Shown piece by piece: positions 16,681 through 24,732 of a stretch of DNA of 52,873 nt; the stretch's first letter is position 1, and the number at the start of each line of letters is the position of its first letter. The stretch comes from DASZBR01 sp033763845. GTDB taxonomy: Bacteria; Pseudomonadota; Gammaproteobacteria; DASZBR01. The notes beneath the pieces are model-generated. The model was not told the DNA's origin, searched no databases, and worked only from the letters and a program-made list of their open reading frames with translations. Location: assembly GCA_033763845.1 (NCBI GenBank), contig JANRJR010000058.1, forward strand, positions 1 to 52,873, in the 5' to 3' direction. A program made the translations under genes and the position numbers.

Positions 16681-17419
16681 ATTGTATCGCGCCTTGTGCA
16701 AACTCGTTATCACAGTAAACTAAATTTAATTTTTCTGTTTTACAAAATTCTTCAAAATTATCTTTTTGTTGTTTTTCAATTATGACTAAAACAACATCTG
16801 AGCCCATCGCGCCGCAACCCTTCGTCGCCAAAATCATATTATTTTGATTTAACTTATCCAATAATTTCTTGGTCGACTCGGTAACCAGTGATAACTTATC
16901 TAATTCGACAGCATAACCAGAAATACTTTTAATAAATAATAATTTGTCGTTATTTTTTATACTGGCATAACAATCTTCTACAACTTTCTCTAAACCTTCA
17001 AAATTAGATGGGTTTAATTTCTCGAGATGCTCATGGGTATTTAATTTGTTGCCCGTATGAATCAAACCAATACATAAATTTTCAAATGGCCATTGGATTT
17101 TTTGAATAATTTTTTCACGTGGAAAAAAATACGTTAAACCACCCATCCATTGACACACAATATCTGCACCACTGCCCGAAAAACCCTTCTCTTTATACGA
17201 CGCTAATACCTTCCACGGATCTACCATCCCCTGGCGTTTTGCGCTGATGACAAAATCAGCTCCGGAAGCACCAAATCCACCCTTTCCGTCATACGGATCA
17301 TAAAAACCTTCATTATCCCATGAAAAACAGGGAGGAGTTGCAAGCAAAAGTGCGAGGCCGCCTGTTAAAACAGCGTATTCACCTACTAAAAAGGTTTTAC
17401 TCGGACACAGAATTCTCAT
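16673..17419 (-). CDS. GHMP kinase of the mevalonate pathway (mevalonate or phosphomevalonate kinase)
   Basis: The 248-residue reading begins MRILCPSKTFLVGEYAVLTGG, a typical GHMP N-terminus. FSGSGADIVCQWMGGLTYF resembles the phosphomevalonate-kinase GSG-D-V motif, and TKGCGAMGSDVVLVI is the C-terminal glycine motif. The overlap with mvaD places it in isoprenoid synthesis, but which of the two phosphorylations it performs cannot be settled by eye. The frame is open to 17491 and has other ATGs at 17467 and 17491. The start at 17419 was chosen by homology, as none has a good ribosome site. Confidence 0.75.
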   Translation of the reverse strand: MRILCPSKTFLVGEYAVLTGGLALLLATPPCFSWDNEGFYDPYDGKGGFGASGADFVISAKRQGMVDPWKVLASYKEKGFSGSGADIVCQWMGGLTYFFPREKIIQKIQWPFENLCIGLIHTGNKLNTHEHLEKLNPSNFEGLEKVVEDCYASIKNNDKLLFIKSISGYAVELDKLSLVTESTKKLLDKLNQNNMILATKGCGAMGSDVVLVIIEKQQKDNFEEFCKTEKLNLVYCDNEFAQGAIQYD

Positions 17420-17560
17420 AGAATTGAGACTATACAATAGTACAAAGCCAATAACACTTGCTTTCATGCTACTCGGAACGATTCCCTGCAATGGTTTGCT
17501 AAGCGCTGGCTTTAAAATCCAGTAAAAAATTTATTTGTTCAGAAAAAGAGGAGAACAACA

Positions 17561-19606
17561 ATGGAAGAAGAAGCACTATACCAAGGCAGTGATAACGTCC
17601 ATTTACTCGAAGAAGGTGGTCGCGCCGCTGCAGCTCCTCGCGTTATTATTCATGAAGCAGACTTCGCTGGTGTTCCTCGCCAAGATCTGGGCAAAGCTTT
17701 CATTCACTTTGCTCTAAAAGGAATTGCAGAGGCAAGAGATGCTTTCGAATTTAGCAAATTGCGCGGCGCTCAAAAATTCAAGTTTGTCGCCAAAATCGGT
17801 GGCAGTGTTGTTGCCAGTGTGAGCATTGGCGTCCCGACGTGGATATTGTACGGAACAACCGGACAAACAGCAGCGAAATTCATCACAAAACAGTTAAATT
17901 CAACGATTCCTGTCGTCATTCCAGAAATGCTAGACGAAGCCGCGGGTATTTTAACCAACGTGATGCTGAACGCACTGGGCACTGTGCTCGCAATGTTCGC
18001 TTTCTTTTATTACATCTCAACGAAATACCAAAGCTGCGGACGCAGAGCTGAGCATATTATCCTCACAGACAAAGAGCAGTCAGCTTTAACACGTTTCCTC
18101 AAATTTGCGCTTTGGCAACCTCTCTCCACTTTCTGGCTTGTCATGTTCCCTTCAGTCGCACAAGGTTTTTTGATGATTCTTGAAAAGCCAGAAGGCACTC
18201 CTGTTGATGGCACATTGCTTTTCTGGACAATATTGAACATCACCACCAATATTCCACAGATGGTTCTCGCGGTAAGTGACATTCACAAACCTACTCCTCC
18301 TCCACATTGGAAAATAATGTTGGATTATTTAACAGCACAGAAAAATATTTTTCTGAATCAGTGTGCTGATGCTCCATTATTAGCCAACCAAACAATGGAA
18401 AATTTCTACCGTCGCGTTGATGTATTAGCTACTAGCGACAGAATGACAGCAGCAGATATTCTTCATGTTTACCTTACCCTTTTTCCAGAGTCAGGGGATC
18501 AAAATAAGCTTTGGCTTTATCATCAAAATCAAAAAGAGTTAAGAACTGCCATGGGAAGATTTTTTGATACCTGGTATGGCGATCTTGCTGCATCTACTTA
18601 TCGCAACATGGGTACAGTCGGTGCGCTCGGATTTACACTCATCACCGCGTACACCGCTGAAAGATTAAGTCGCGCTTATATTACGACAAATTTTTATGCG
18701 CTGGCTGTAATGTATGCCATTGCATTTGGAAGCACATGGGTGCCTTATAAAAAATTATTTGGCGGAAGTATTAATAGTGTTCTTGCGGCATTAAGCACTA
18801 CACAAGAAACGGTTAATTCTCTTGCACCCTGGGCAATAAAAAGTCTAATGGGACTAATCACCACAGGAACTTTAGGCGCTTTCACCTTAGCTGGATTTTT
18901 ACTCTTCCCCTTCTCAGGTGCAACAGGACAATTAGTCACCGCGCAATCCATTTATACCATCGCGTCATTTTTAACGGGCATGGACATTGATGCAAATTAT
19001 TTCTACATCAGAATGCTCGCGCTTACACTTTCTTTTTGCTCCTTGCTTTCTACGCCAGGCATTAATATTCGATTCTACAGTGAATTAATGGATATCTTGC
19101 GTACCTTTTTCACCATGCACTTTTTCTGGATGGCAAAAGATCAGAGCTTGCAAGAAAGGCTTCAGTTTGGAGAGATGCTCGAAAAACTGATCGAAATGCT
19201 TGGGAATATGCCAGAAACCAATCAGAACATACTCTTAAGTGAAATTGCACAATCTACCGTTGACTCAAATCATTCGACAGGAAAAATTCTTATGGCGCTT
19301 GCGCGAGAATTATCACCGACAGAAAGACAAGCGTTCTGCGAAGCAGTAACGCTGAAAACAGGCTATGATCAAGAAGAAATGTCTCTTGAGGATAAACAAG
19401 CTATATTAAATACCGTATTGAGAAACTTAGACATTCAAGATGTCTTTGAAAAACGTACCAAAAAAGCAGGATGTTGGGGCAGAACCTCCAATTTCTTCAG
19501 TCGTCTTGCACGTGACGCGTCTGAATGGTGGAACCGACCTGCTGCTGCGCATGATACTGTTGTTCCCACAAACTCGCGTCACGTTGTGGGTTATAACACC
19601 TTATGA
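17561..19606 (+). CDS. Unrecognised 681-residue polytopic membrane protein
   Basis: No family is recognised. The start has a strong GAGGAG site 7 nt upstream. Residues 1-70 are soluble and acidic to mixed. Hydrophobic segments lie near 77-98, 128-152, 186-207 and 217-238; a soluble stretch follows (about 240-340); then roughly five more segments occupy 345-530. The C-terminal 150 residues are soluble and helical, with a Lys/Arg and Trp-rich tail. The gene ends in an ATGA overlap with anmK, although a functional link to murein recycling is not evident. The architecture (soluble ends and paired membrane hairpins) would fit a membrane-inserted secreted effector or an inner-membrane protein; both are speculation. 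Confidence 0.7.
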   Translation: MEEEALYQGSDNVHLLEEGGRAAAAPRVIIHEADFAGVPRQDLGKAFIHFALKGIAEARDAFEFSKLRGAQKFKFVAKIGGSVVASVSIGVPTWILYGTTGQTAAKFITKQLNSTIPVVIPEMLDEAAGILTNVMLNALGTVLAMFAFFYYISTKYQSCGRRAEHIILTDKEQSALTRFLKFALWQPLSTFWLVMFPSVAQGFLMILEKPEGTPVDGTLLFWTILNITTNIPQMVLAVSDIHKPTPPPHWKIMLDYLTAQKNIFLNQCADAPLLANQTMENFYRRVDVLATSDRMTAADILHVYLTLFPESGDQNKLWLYHQNQKELRTAMGRFFDTWYGDLAASTYRNMGTVGALGFTLITAYTAERLSRAYITTNFYALAVMYAIAFGSTWVPYKKLFGGSINSVLAALSTTQETVNSLAPWAIKSLMGLITTGTLGAFTLAGFLLFPFSGATGQLVTAQSIYTIASFLTGMDIDANYFYIRMLALTLSFCSLLSTPGINIRFYSELMDILRTFFTMHFFWMAKDQSLQERLQFGEMLEKLIEMLGNMPETNQNILLSEIAQSTVDSNHSTGKILMALARELSPTERQAFCEAVTLKTGYDQEEMSLEDKQAILNTVLRNLDIQDVFEKRTKKAGCWGRTSNFFSRLARDASEWWNRPAAAHDTVVPTNSRHVVGYNTL

Positions 19607-20634
19607 TCGCACTCGGTTTAATGAGCGGCACCTCAATGGATGGTATTGACGGTGCGCTCATTGAAACCGATGGTGAATTCAAAATTAAATCCCTCGCTAA
19701 CGAATCATTATCGTATGGCAATTTATCCAAAGAAGAAATTCTGAACAAAACAACCGCATTACATGCAGAATTAATTTCACAAATCCTTTCTAAAAATAAA
19801 AACTATAAAATAGATATTATTGGTTATCACGGTCAAACGACATACCACAATCCTCTTGAAAAAAAATCCGTTCAACTTGGCGACCCCCAATATTTGGCAA
19901 ATAAATTTAATATTCCTGTCGTATTTAATTTTCGCCAAAATGATTTACGTCATGGCGGGCAAGGTGCGCCGTTAGCGCCGTTATATCATCATGCCTTAAT
20001 GACACGAGATAATTTAAATAATCTTGCAGTAATTAATGTTGGCGGGATTTCAAATATTAGCCTGCTGACAAAAGATAAAATTTTAGGCGGATTTGATTCA
20101 GGGCCTGGAAATATTTTGATTGACAAATTTGTCCAAAAAAATTCTGACCAAAAATATGATCGGGATGGGAAATTTGGATTAGCAGGAAAAGTTAATCAAG
20201 ATGTGATCAATATTTTATTGGATACAACTATTCCAGGTTATTATGAAAAAAATCCCCCAAAGTCTTTGGATATAAAAGATATTATTTATCCAAAAATATT
20301 AGATAATTTAAACTTATTTGATGGCTGTGCAACGCTTGCAGCGTTTACGGCACTGACCATTTCAAAAAATATCCCCAATACTATAAAAAATATTGTTATT
20401 TGTGGCGGCGGCGCAAAAAACTCAGCTATATTATCTACACTGAAAAATTATTTACCGAATACCCTTATTAAAACAGCAGATGATATGGGTTGGAGCAATA
20501 CATATATGGAAGCAGAATTAATGGCGTGGCTTGCCGTACGGAGTGTTAAAAAATTACCATTAAGCGTTCCGGAAACAACGGGTGTGCGTGAACCCGTTAC
20601 GGGTGGGGAAATATTTTACCCGGGTTCAAAATAG
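19603..20634 (+). CDS. anmK: Anhydro-N-acetylmuramic acid kinase
   Basis: A 343-residue sugar kinase that turns recycled anhydroMurNAc into MurNAc-6-phosphate. It opens GLMSGTSMDGIDGAL (the ATP loop of the family). IIGYHGQTTYHNP, FRQNDLRHGGQGAPLAPLYH, NVGGISNIS and GGFDSGPGN are all characteristic. The ATG overlaps the stop of the preceding gene by 4 nt. The last 38 nt overlap the convergent FAD oxidase. Confidence 0.95.
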   Translation: MIALGLMSGTSMDGIDGALIETDGEFKIKSLANESLSYGNLSKEEILNKTTALHAELISQILSKNKNYKIDIIGYHGQTTYHNPLEKKSVQLGDPQYLANKFNIPVVFNFRQNDLRHGGQGAPLAPLYHHALMTRDNLNNLAVINVGGISNISLLTKDKILGGFDSGPGNILIDKFVQKNSDQKYDRDGKFGLAGKVNQDVINILLDTTIPGYYEKNPPKSLDIKDIIYPKILDNLNLFDGCATLAAFTALTISKNIPNTIKNIVICGGGAKNSAILSTLKNYLPNTLIKTADDMGWSNTYMEAELMAWLAVRSVKKLPLSVPETTGVREPVTGGEIFYPGSK

Positions 20635-21916
20635 ATTTCGGGTCAAATATTTTCTTAATGTTTCGCATAATATCTAAACTCACCGGATCAATCGCCAAAT
20701 TAATGTAATCCATTTTTTCTAAACCAATTCCATGTTCACCCGACAAGGTCCCTCGTAATTCAATGACTTTGTGAAATATTTCACCCAATGCTTCCTGCGA
20801 TTCTTCACTGCGTGGCGCTAATAAATTTACATGAATATTGCCATTTCCCGCATGACCAAAATTGACGATTTTAATTTCATATTTTTCGCCAATGTATTTT
20901 AGAAATTCTAAAAATTCGGGAATCTTAGAAACGGGAATAACAATATCTTCGTTGATCTTATAGGGCGATAAAGTTTTTAATCCAGGTGATAAAGACTTAC
21001 GTGCAGTCCAGATTTTTTTGCGCTCTTCCTCTGTTTTCGCAACAATTATCTCTAATAATCCCGAATTAGCTGCCGCTTCACGAATATTTTTTTCATAATT
21101 TTCTTCTTCAAGATTAATTAATAAAACCGCTCCCGCTGGAAATTGAATCAGACCTGCCGCTGATTCATCTAAAAATTCTAACGCGCTGGGAATATGCGGC
21201 TGCGACATAATTTTTGTCGCTGCGAGTGTCGCCGACGGTATGTCCTTATATTTTATTAATAAAGTAATTATTTTTTCGGGTAATGGCATAAGCTTTAAGA
21301 TAGCTTCAGTAACAATTCCTAATGTCCCTTCTGAGCCAATCAATAATCGTGTCAAATCATAGCCCACAGCAGATTTTGTGGTGTAACTGCCTGTATATAT
21401 AGTATCGCCTGTTCCCGTGACTACCGTGAGCCCTAAAACATTTTCACGTGTCGCGCCATATTTTACCGCGCGAGGACCCGCGGCGTTATACGCAATATTT
21501 CCACCCACTGTACAATTTGCGCTACTTCCCGGATCGGGCGCCCAAAAGAAATTTTTCTTCGCAACGCTATCCTGAACAGCTTGATTTAACATTCCCGCTT
21601 GAACTTTAATCCAGCGATTGTCTGGATCAAATTCTATAATTTTATTCATCTTTTCCAGAGACAGAACAACTTCACCGTGAATGGGCACTGCACCGCCCGG
21701 TGTTCCCGTTCCGCAACCGCGCGCAACAACTGGAATAGCGAACTCATGACATGCACGAATTATGCGCACGACATCGTCGTGAGATTCGGCAAAGACGACC
21801 GCTTTCGCCAAACCTTCATGTCGGCTATCATCACGGCTGTAACGCGCGCACTCTTCTGGAGAAGTTAAAACAAGATTGTTTTCCAGTGCTTTTAAGAATT
21901 GATCAGGTAATTTCAT
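20597..21916 (-). CDS. FAD-linked oxidase (GlcD / D-lactate dehydrogenase type)
   Basis: A 439-residue flavoenzyme. The FAD-binding PCMH domain shows RGCGTGTPGGAVP, PDPGSSANCTVGGNIAYNA and LIGSEGTLGIVTEAIL. The C-terminal FAD-oxidase domain has NFGHAGNGNIHVN with the metal-binding His residues and SGEHGIGLEKM. It oxidises a 2-hydroxyacid such as glycolate or D-lactate; the exact substrate cannot be told. It stands alone, without glcE or glcF. Its start is only 15 nt from the divergent qmcA start. Confidence 0.88.
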   Translation of the reverse strand: MKLPDQFLKALENNLVLTSPEECARYSRDDSRHEGLAKAVVFAESHDDVVRIIRACHEFAIPVVARGCGTGTPGGAVPIHGEVVLSLEKMNKIIEFDPDNRWIKVQAGMLNQAVQDSVAKKNFFWAPDPGSSANCTVGGNIAYNAAGPRAVKYGATRENVLGLTVVTGTGDTIYTGSYTTKSAVGYDLTRLLIGSEGTLGIVTEAILKLMPLPEKIITLLIKYKDIPSATLAATKIMSQPHIPSALEFLDESAAGLIQFPAGAVLLINLEEENYEKNIREAAANSGLLEIIVAKTEEERKKIWTARKSLSPGLKTLSPYKINEDIVIPVSKIPEFLEFLKYIGEKYEIKIVNFGHAGNGNIHVNLLAPRSEESQEALGEIFHKVIELRGTLSGEHGIGLEKMDYINLAIDPVSLDIMRNIKKIFDPKSILNPGKIFPHP

Positions 21917-21931
21917 AGTGGAGAGTTTAAC

Positions 21932-22852
21932 ATGAGTTTTGAATCAGCCGTGATTTTGATTGTAGTTTTAGCGATCGTGGTCATCTATTCCGGTGTCAAA
22001 CAGGTTCCTCAAGGTTATGAATGGACAGTTGAACGCTTTGGTCGTTATACACACACCCTTCGTCCGGGCTTAAATTTAATTGTTCCATTTATTGATACTG
22101 TCGGCGCTCGATTAAGCGTCATGGAACAAGTCCTGGATATTCCCCCACAAGAAATTATCAGTCGCGATAATGCGATGGTACGGGTCGATGCAGTGGTATT
22201 TTTTCAGGTAGTAGATGCTGCCAAAGCTGCTTATGAAGTTCGTTATCTCGAAAGTGCCATGCGTAATTTAACGATGACCAATATTCGTACGGTATTAGGC
22301 GCATTGGATATTGACGCGATGCTATCCCAACGTGACAACATTAATACGCAGTTACTGCATGTTATTGATGACGCAACCACACCCTGGGGGATTAAAGTTA
22401 CTCGTATTGAAATTAAAGAAATTGCACCCCCAAAAGATTTAGTGGATTCCATGGCAAGACAAATGAAGGCCGAGCGAGATAAACGTGCAGCCATTTTAGA
22501 AGCCGAAGGTTTACGACAATCGGCTATTTTACGTGCGGACGGTGAAAAACAAGCCGTGATATTAAAAGCTGAAGGTGATAAAGAAGCTGCATTTCGTCAA
22601 TCCGAAGCGCGTGAACGTCTAGCACAAGCCGAAGCAAAAGCAACGACATCTGTATCCGAAGCGATTAGCAAGGGTAGCATTCAAGCCATTAATTACTTCG
22701 TTGCACAAAAATATGTCGATGCCTTAGGAAAAGTTGCAACATCGCCGAATCAAAAAGTTATTTTAATGCCATTAGAAGCTTCCAGCGTTATTGGTTCGAT
22801 TGCGGGTATTACGGAAATTGCGAAAGAAGCGTTTAAGGGAGGGAGCTCATGA
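21932..22852 (+). CDS. qmcA: SPFH/stomatin-domain membrane protein (QmcA-like)
   Basis: A 306-residue protein with one N-terminal membrane helix (residues 4-24), then the SPFH domain (QVPQGYEWTVERFGRY, RPGLNLIVPFID, VEVRYLE-like segments) and a helical region rich in Ala/Glu/Lys (ILEAEGLRQSAILRADGEKQ). QmcA-type proteins form detergent-resistant membrane assemblies. It overlaps the nfeD gene by 4 nt, the usual SPFH-NfeD pairing. GGAGAG lies just upstream of the start. Confidence 0.93.
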   Translation: MSFESAVILIVVLAIVVIYSGVKQVPQGYEWTVERFGRYTHTLRPGLNLIVPFIDTVGARLSVMEQVLDIPPQEIISRDNAMVRVDAVVFFQVVDAAKAAYEVRYLESAMRNLTMTNIRTVLGALDIDAMLSQRDNINTQLLHVIDDATTPWGIKVTRIEIKEIAPPKDLVDSMARQMKAERDKRAAILEAEGLRQSAILRADGEKQAVILKAEGDKEAAFRQSEARERLAQAEAKATTSVSEAISKGSIQAINYFVAQKYVDALGKVATSPNQKVILMPLEASSVIGSIAGITEIAKEAFKGGSS

Positions 22853-23298
22853 ACAATCTCCACCTTCTCCCTTTCACACCGTGGCATTGGTTAGGCATTG
22901 CTGTTTTATTATTAATATTTGAAGTATTAGTCAGCGGCGGATTTTTGTTATGGATAGGCATTTCTGCGCTAATTGTCAGTTTATGTTCGTGGTTATTTCC
23001 CTTGTCATGGACAATGCAAATGATGTTATTCAGCGCATTTGCCGTCATCACATCTTTTGGCTGGTGGTTGTATTTACAAAAACGACCGCTTAAATCAGAC
23101 GATCCCACATTAAATCGCCGCACGGCACAATATATTGGTCGAACGTTTGAATTAATTCAACCCGTTAAAAATGGTCGCGGAAAAATTCATGTCGATGATT
23201 CAACATGGACCGTAAAATGCGATGAAGATCTTCCGATTGGTGCAAGTGTAAAAATTATTCGCGCCGAAGGAACAATCTTGATTGGTGAGAAAAATTGA
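22849..23298 (+). CDS. NfeD-family membrane protein
   Basis: A 149-residue protein. Three to four hydrophobic segments fill residues 12-80 (including LGIAVLLLIFEVLVSGGFLLW). A C-terminal OB-fold of about 60 residues contains GRTFELIQPVKNGRGKIHVDD and ends in ILIGEKN. This is the short NfeD form (NfeD1b) that partners SPFH proteins and lacks the protease domain. It is coupled to qmcA by the ATGA overlap. Confidence 0.9.
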   Translation: MNNLHLLPFTPWHWLGIAVLLLIFEVLVSGGFLLWIGISALIVSLCSWLFPLSWTMQMMLFSAFAVITSFGWWLYLQKRPLKSDDPTLNRRTAQYIGRTFELIQPVKNGRGKIHVDDSTWTVKCDEDLPIGASVKIIRAEGTILIGEKN

Positions 23299-23304
23299 AA
23301 ATAA

Positions 23305-23390
23305 AGGCCAGACATGGCCTGGACCCTACAAACACTTAATGAAATACCACGCGTAATTATTGGATGTAGGGACCGGCTCATGCCCGGTCC
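23305..23390. repeat. Two REP-like palindromes between nfeD and trmL
   Basis: AGGCCAG/CTGG with CCCTACA after it (23305-23329) and TGTAGGGACCGG...CCGGTCC (23365-23390) have the same composition as the copies at 165 and 9138. They lie between two convergent gene ends, and the second reaches the trmL stop. They may act as processing or weak termination structures; no T-run follows. Confidence 0.6.
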
Positions 23391-23839
23391 TAAACTTCAA
23401 AATTCTTTTGCCGCCACGCCTCATAAGCAATTACCGCTACCGAATTGGATAAATTCAGACTACGGCAATTGGGCTGCATAGGAATTTTAATTACAGTGAA
23501 TTTATCTAATATTTCTTTCGGTAACCCTCGCGTTTCGGGACCAAATAAAAAACTGTCGTTATTTTCATATATTATTTCAGCGTAATTTTTTTGACCCTTT
23601 GTAGAACAGGCAAAAATTCTGGTATCACCCAATGTTGAAAGACAATCATCAAGACTTTCATGAACCTTGAGATCCGCAAATTCGTGATAATCCAAACCCG
23701 CGCGACGTAACGCTTTATCTTCTAGCGCAAATCCCATGGGCTTGATCAAATGCAATTGAGCACCAATGTTGGCACTCAATCGAATAATGTTTCCCGTATT
23801 CGGCGGAATCTCGGGTTGATACAGTATGATATTAAACAT
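23390..23839 (-). CDS. trmL: tRNA (cytidine/uridine-34-2'-O)-methyltransferase
   Basis: A 149-residue SPOUT-class methyltransferase. The N-terminus (NIILYQPEIPPNTGNIIRLS), FGPETRGLP, and the knot motif IPMQPNCRSLNLSNSVAVIAYE are diagnostic. It methylates the wobble ribose of certain leucine tRNAs. It lies 6 nt after the TagF-like gene and has no clear ribosome site, so it is probably read as the last gene of the type VI operon, although it is a housekeeping function. Confidence 0.96.
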   Translation of the reverse strand: MFNIILYQPEIPPNTGNIIRLSANIGAQLHLIKPMGFALEDKALRRAGLDYHEFADLKVHESLDDCLSTLGDTRIFACSTKGQKNYAEIIYENNDSFLFGPETRGLPKEILDKFTVIKIPMQPNCRSLNLSNSVAVIAYEAWRQKNFEV

Positions 23840-23845
23840 AGTGTT

Positions 23846-24712
23846 TTATTGTAATTTCAGCTTCGCTCCCCAGCAAGATAAAAGCTTCATTAAAGTCATC
23901 TCGGGATCCACTTGACAGCCTATGCCCATCTTGCAAAACCGGTCTTCATCTGATTTTGCCAATAAAATCTCCACAACTTCAGATGGCTCATGCGGTCCAT
24001 TCATTAAAACTAATTTTTCATCTGACCAATACACTTTCCATTTTCGATAACGATACCCTAAGACCAAATCTAACAACTGCAGCCAGAAAATAATCATGGG
24101 CATGTGTAATTCATCGTTATACGGCAAGGGCAAAATAAGATGTTTCTGTTCACCAAATAACAGTTTGCGAAATTTTTGTGTGGTACACACCATCCAACTT
24201 TCAAAATCCATTTCAGACGGAATCGCCTCCCAGCATCGATTAAAGGTAATCAAGTTTAATTGCTGAATGACTTCGTCTAACATACTTCTACGCGCAATTT
24301 TATGATTCACCCATCGAATATCTTCAATAGCCTTGTAAATTTCTGGCAGGGTTTCTGATGGTCGAATATGTTGCAACAACCGTTTCATCGATGAAAAAGT
24401 ATCGCGATAAATCCACGGAATATAACTTAAAAATTCTTTAGCGATGGGATGTTCCAACACGCGTAAAATAGCAAAATTATCAGAAATCATCCCTATCATA
24501 GGCATGCGTGAGTCTGTTTCAGAAGCACTTAAAAAATAAATGGGATTAAAATGTTTTGATGCCGCGTGATGAAATTTTTCCAAAAATGTTTCAAATTCTG
24601 CTCCAATACCCAGTGAAACATGATAACGAAGTTCATCACCGCGCGCGGCAATTAAATCGTCATGATAGGACCAACTGTACGGATCTTTATTTCTGCGAAC
24701 ATAATGTATCAT
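23846..24712 (-). CDS. TagF-like type VI secretion-associated protein
   Basis: A 288-residue protein not clearly recognised by motif. It is placed 20 nt after tssM in the same direction. A segment YFLSASETDSRMPMIGMISD resembles the TagF stretch in which a Ser-Asp-Arg-Gly pattern precedes a hydrophobic block. A C-terminal VYWSDEKLVLMNGPHEPSEV looks like the TagF end (WW-x-GS, then a P-x2-F/V pattern). TagF restrains type VI firing post-translationally in Pseudomonas and Agrobacterium. Support is context plus faint similarity; an organism-specific type VI accessory protein is equally possible. Confidence 0.45.
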   Translation of the reverse strand: MIHYVRRNKDPYSWSYHDDLIAARGDELRYHVSLGIGAEFETFLEKFHHAASKHFNPIYFLSASETDSRMPMIGMISDNFAILRVLEHPIAKEFLSYIPWIYRDTFSSMKRLLQHIRPSETLPEIYKAIEDIRWVNHKIARRSMLDEVIQQLNLITFNRCWEAIPSEMDFESWMVCTTQKFRKLLFGEQKHLILPLPYNDELHMPMIIFWLQLLDLVLGYRYRKWKVYWSDEKLVLMNGPHEPSEVVEILLAKSDEDRFCKMGIGCQVDPEMTLMKLLSCWGAKLKLQ

Positions 24713-24732
24713 TAGAATATACTCCTGGTTAA

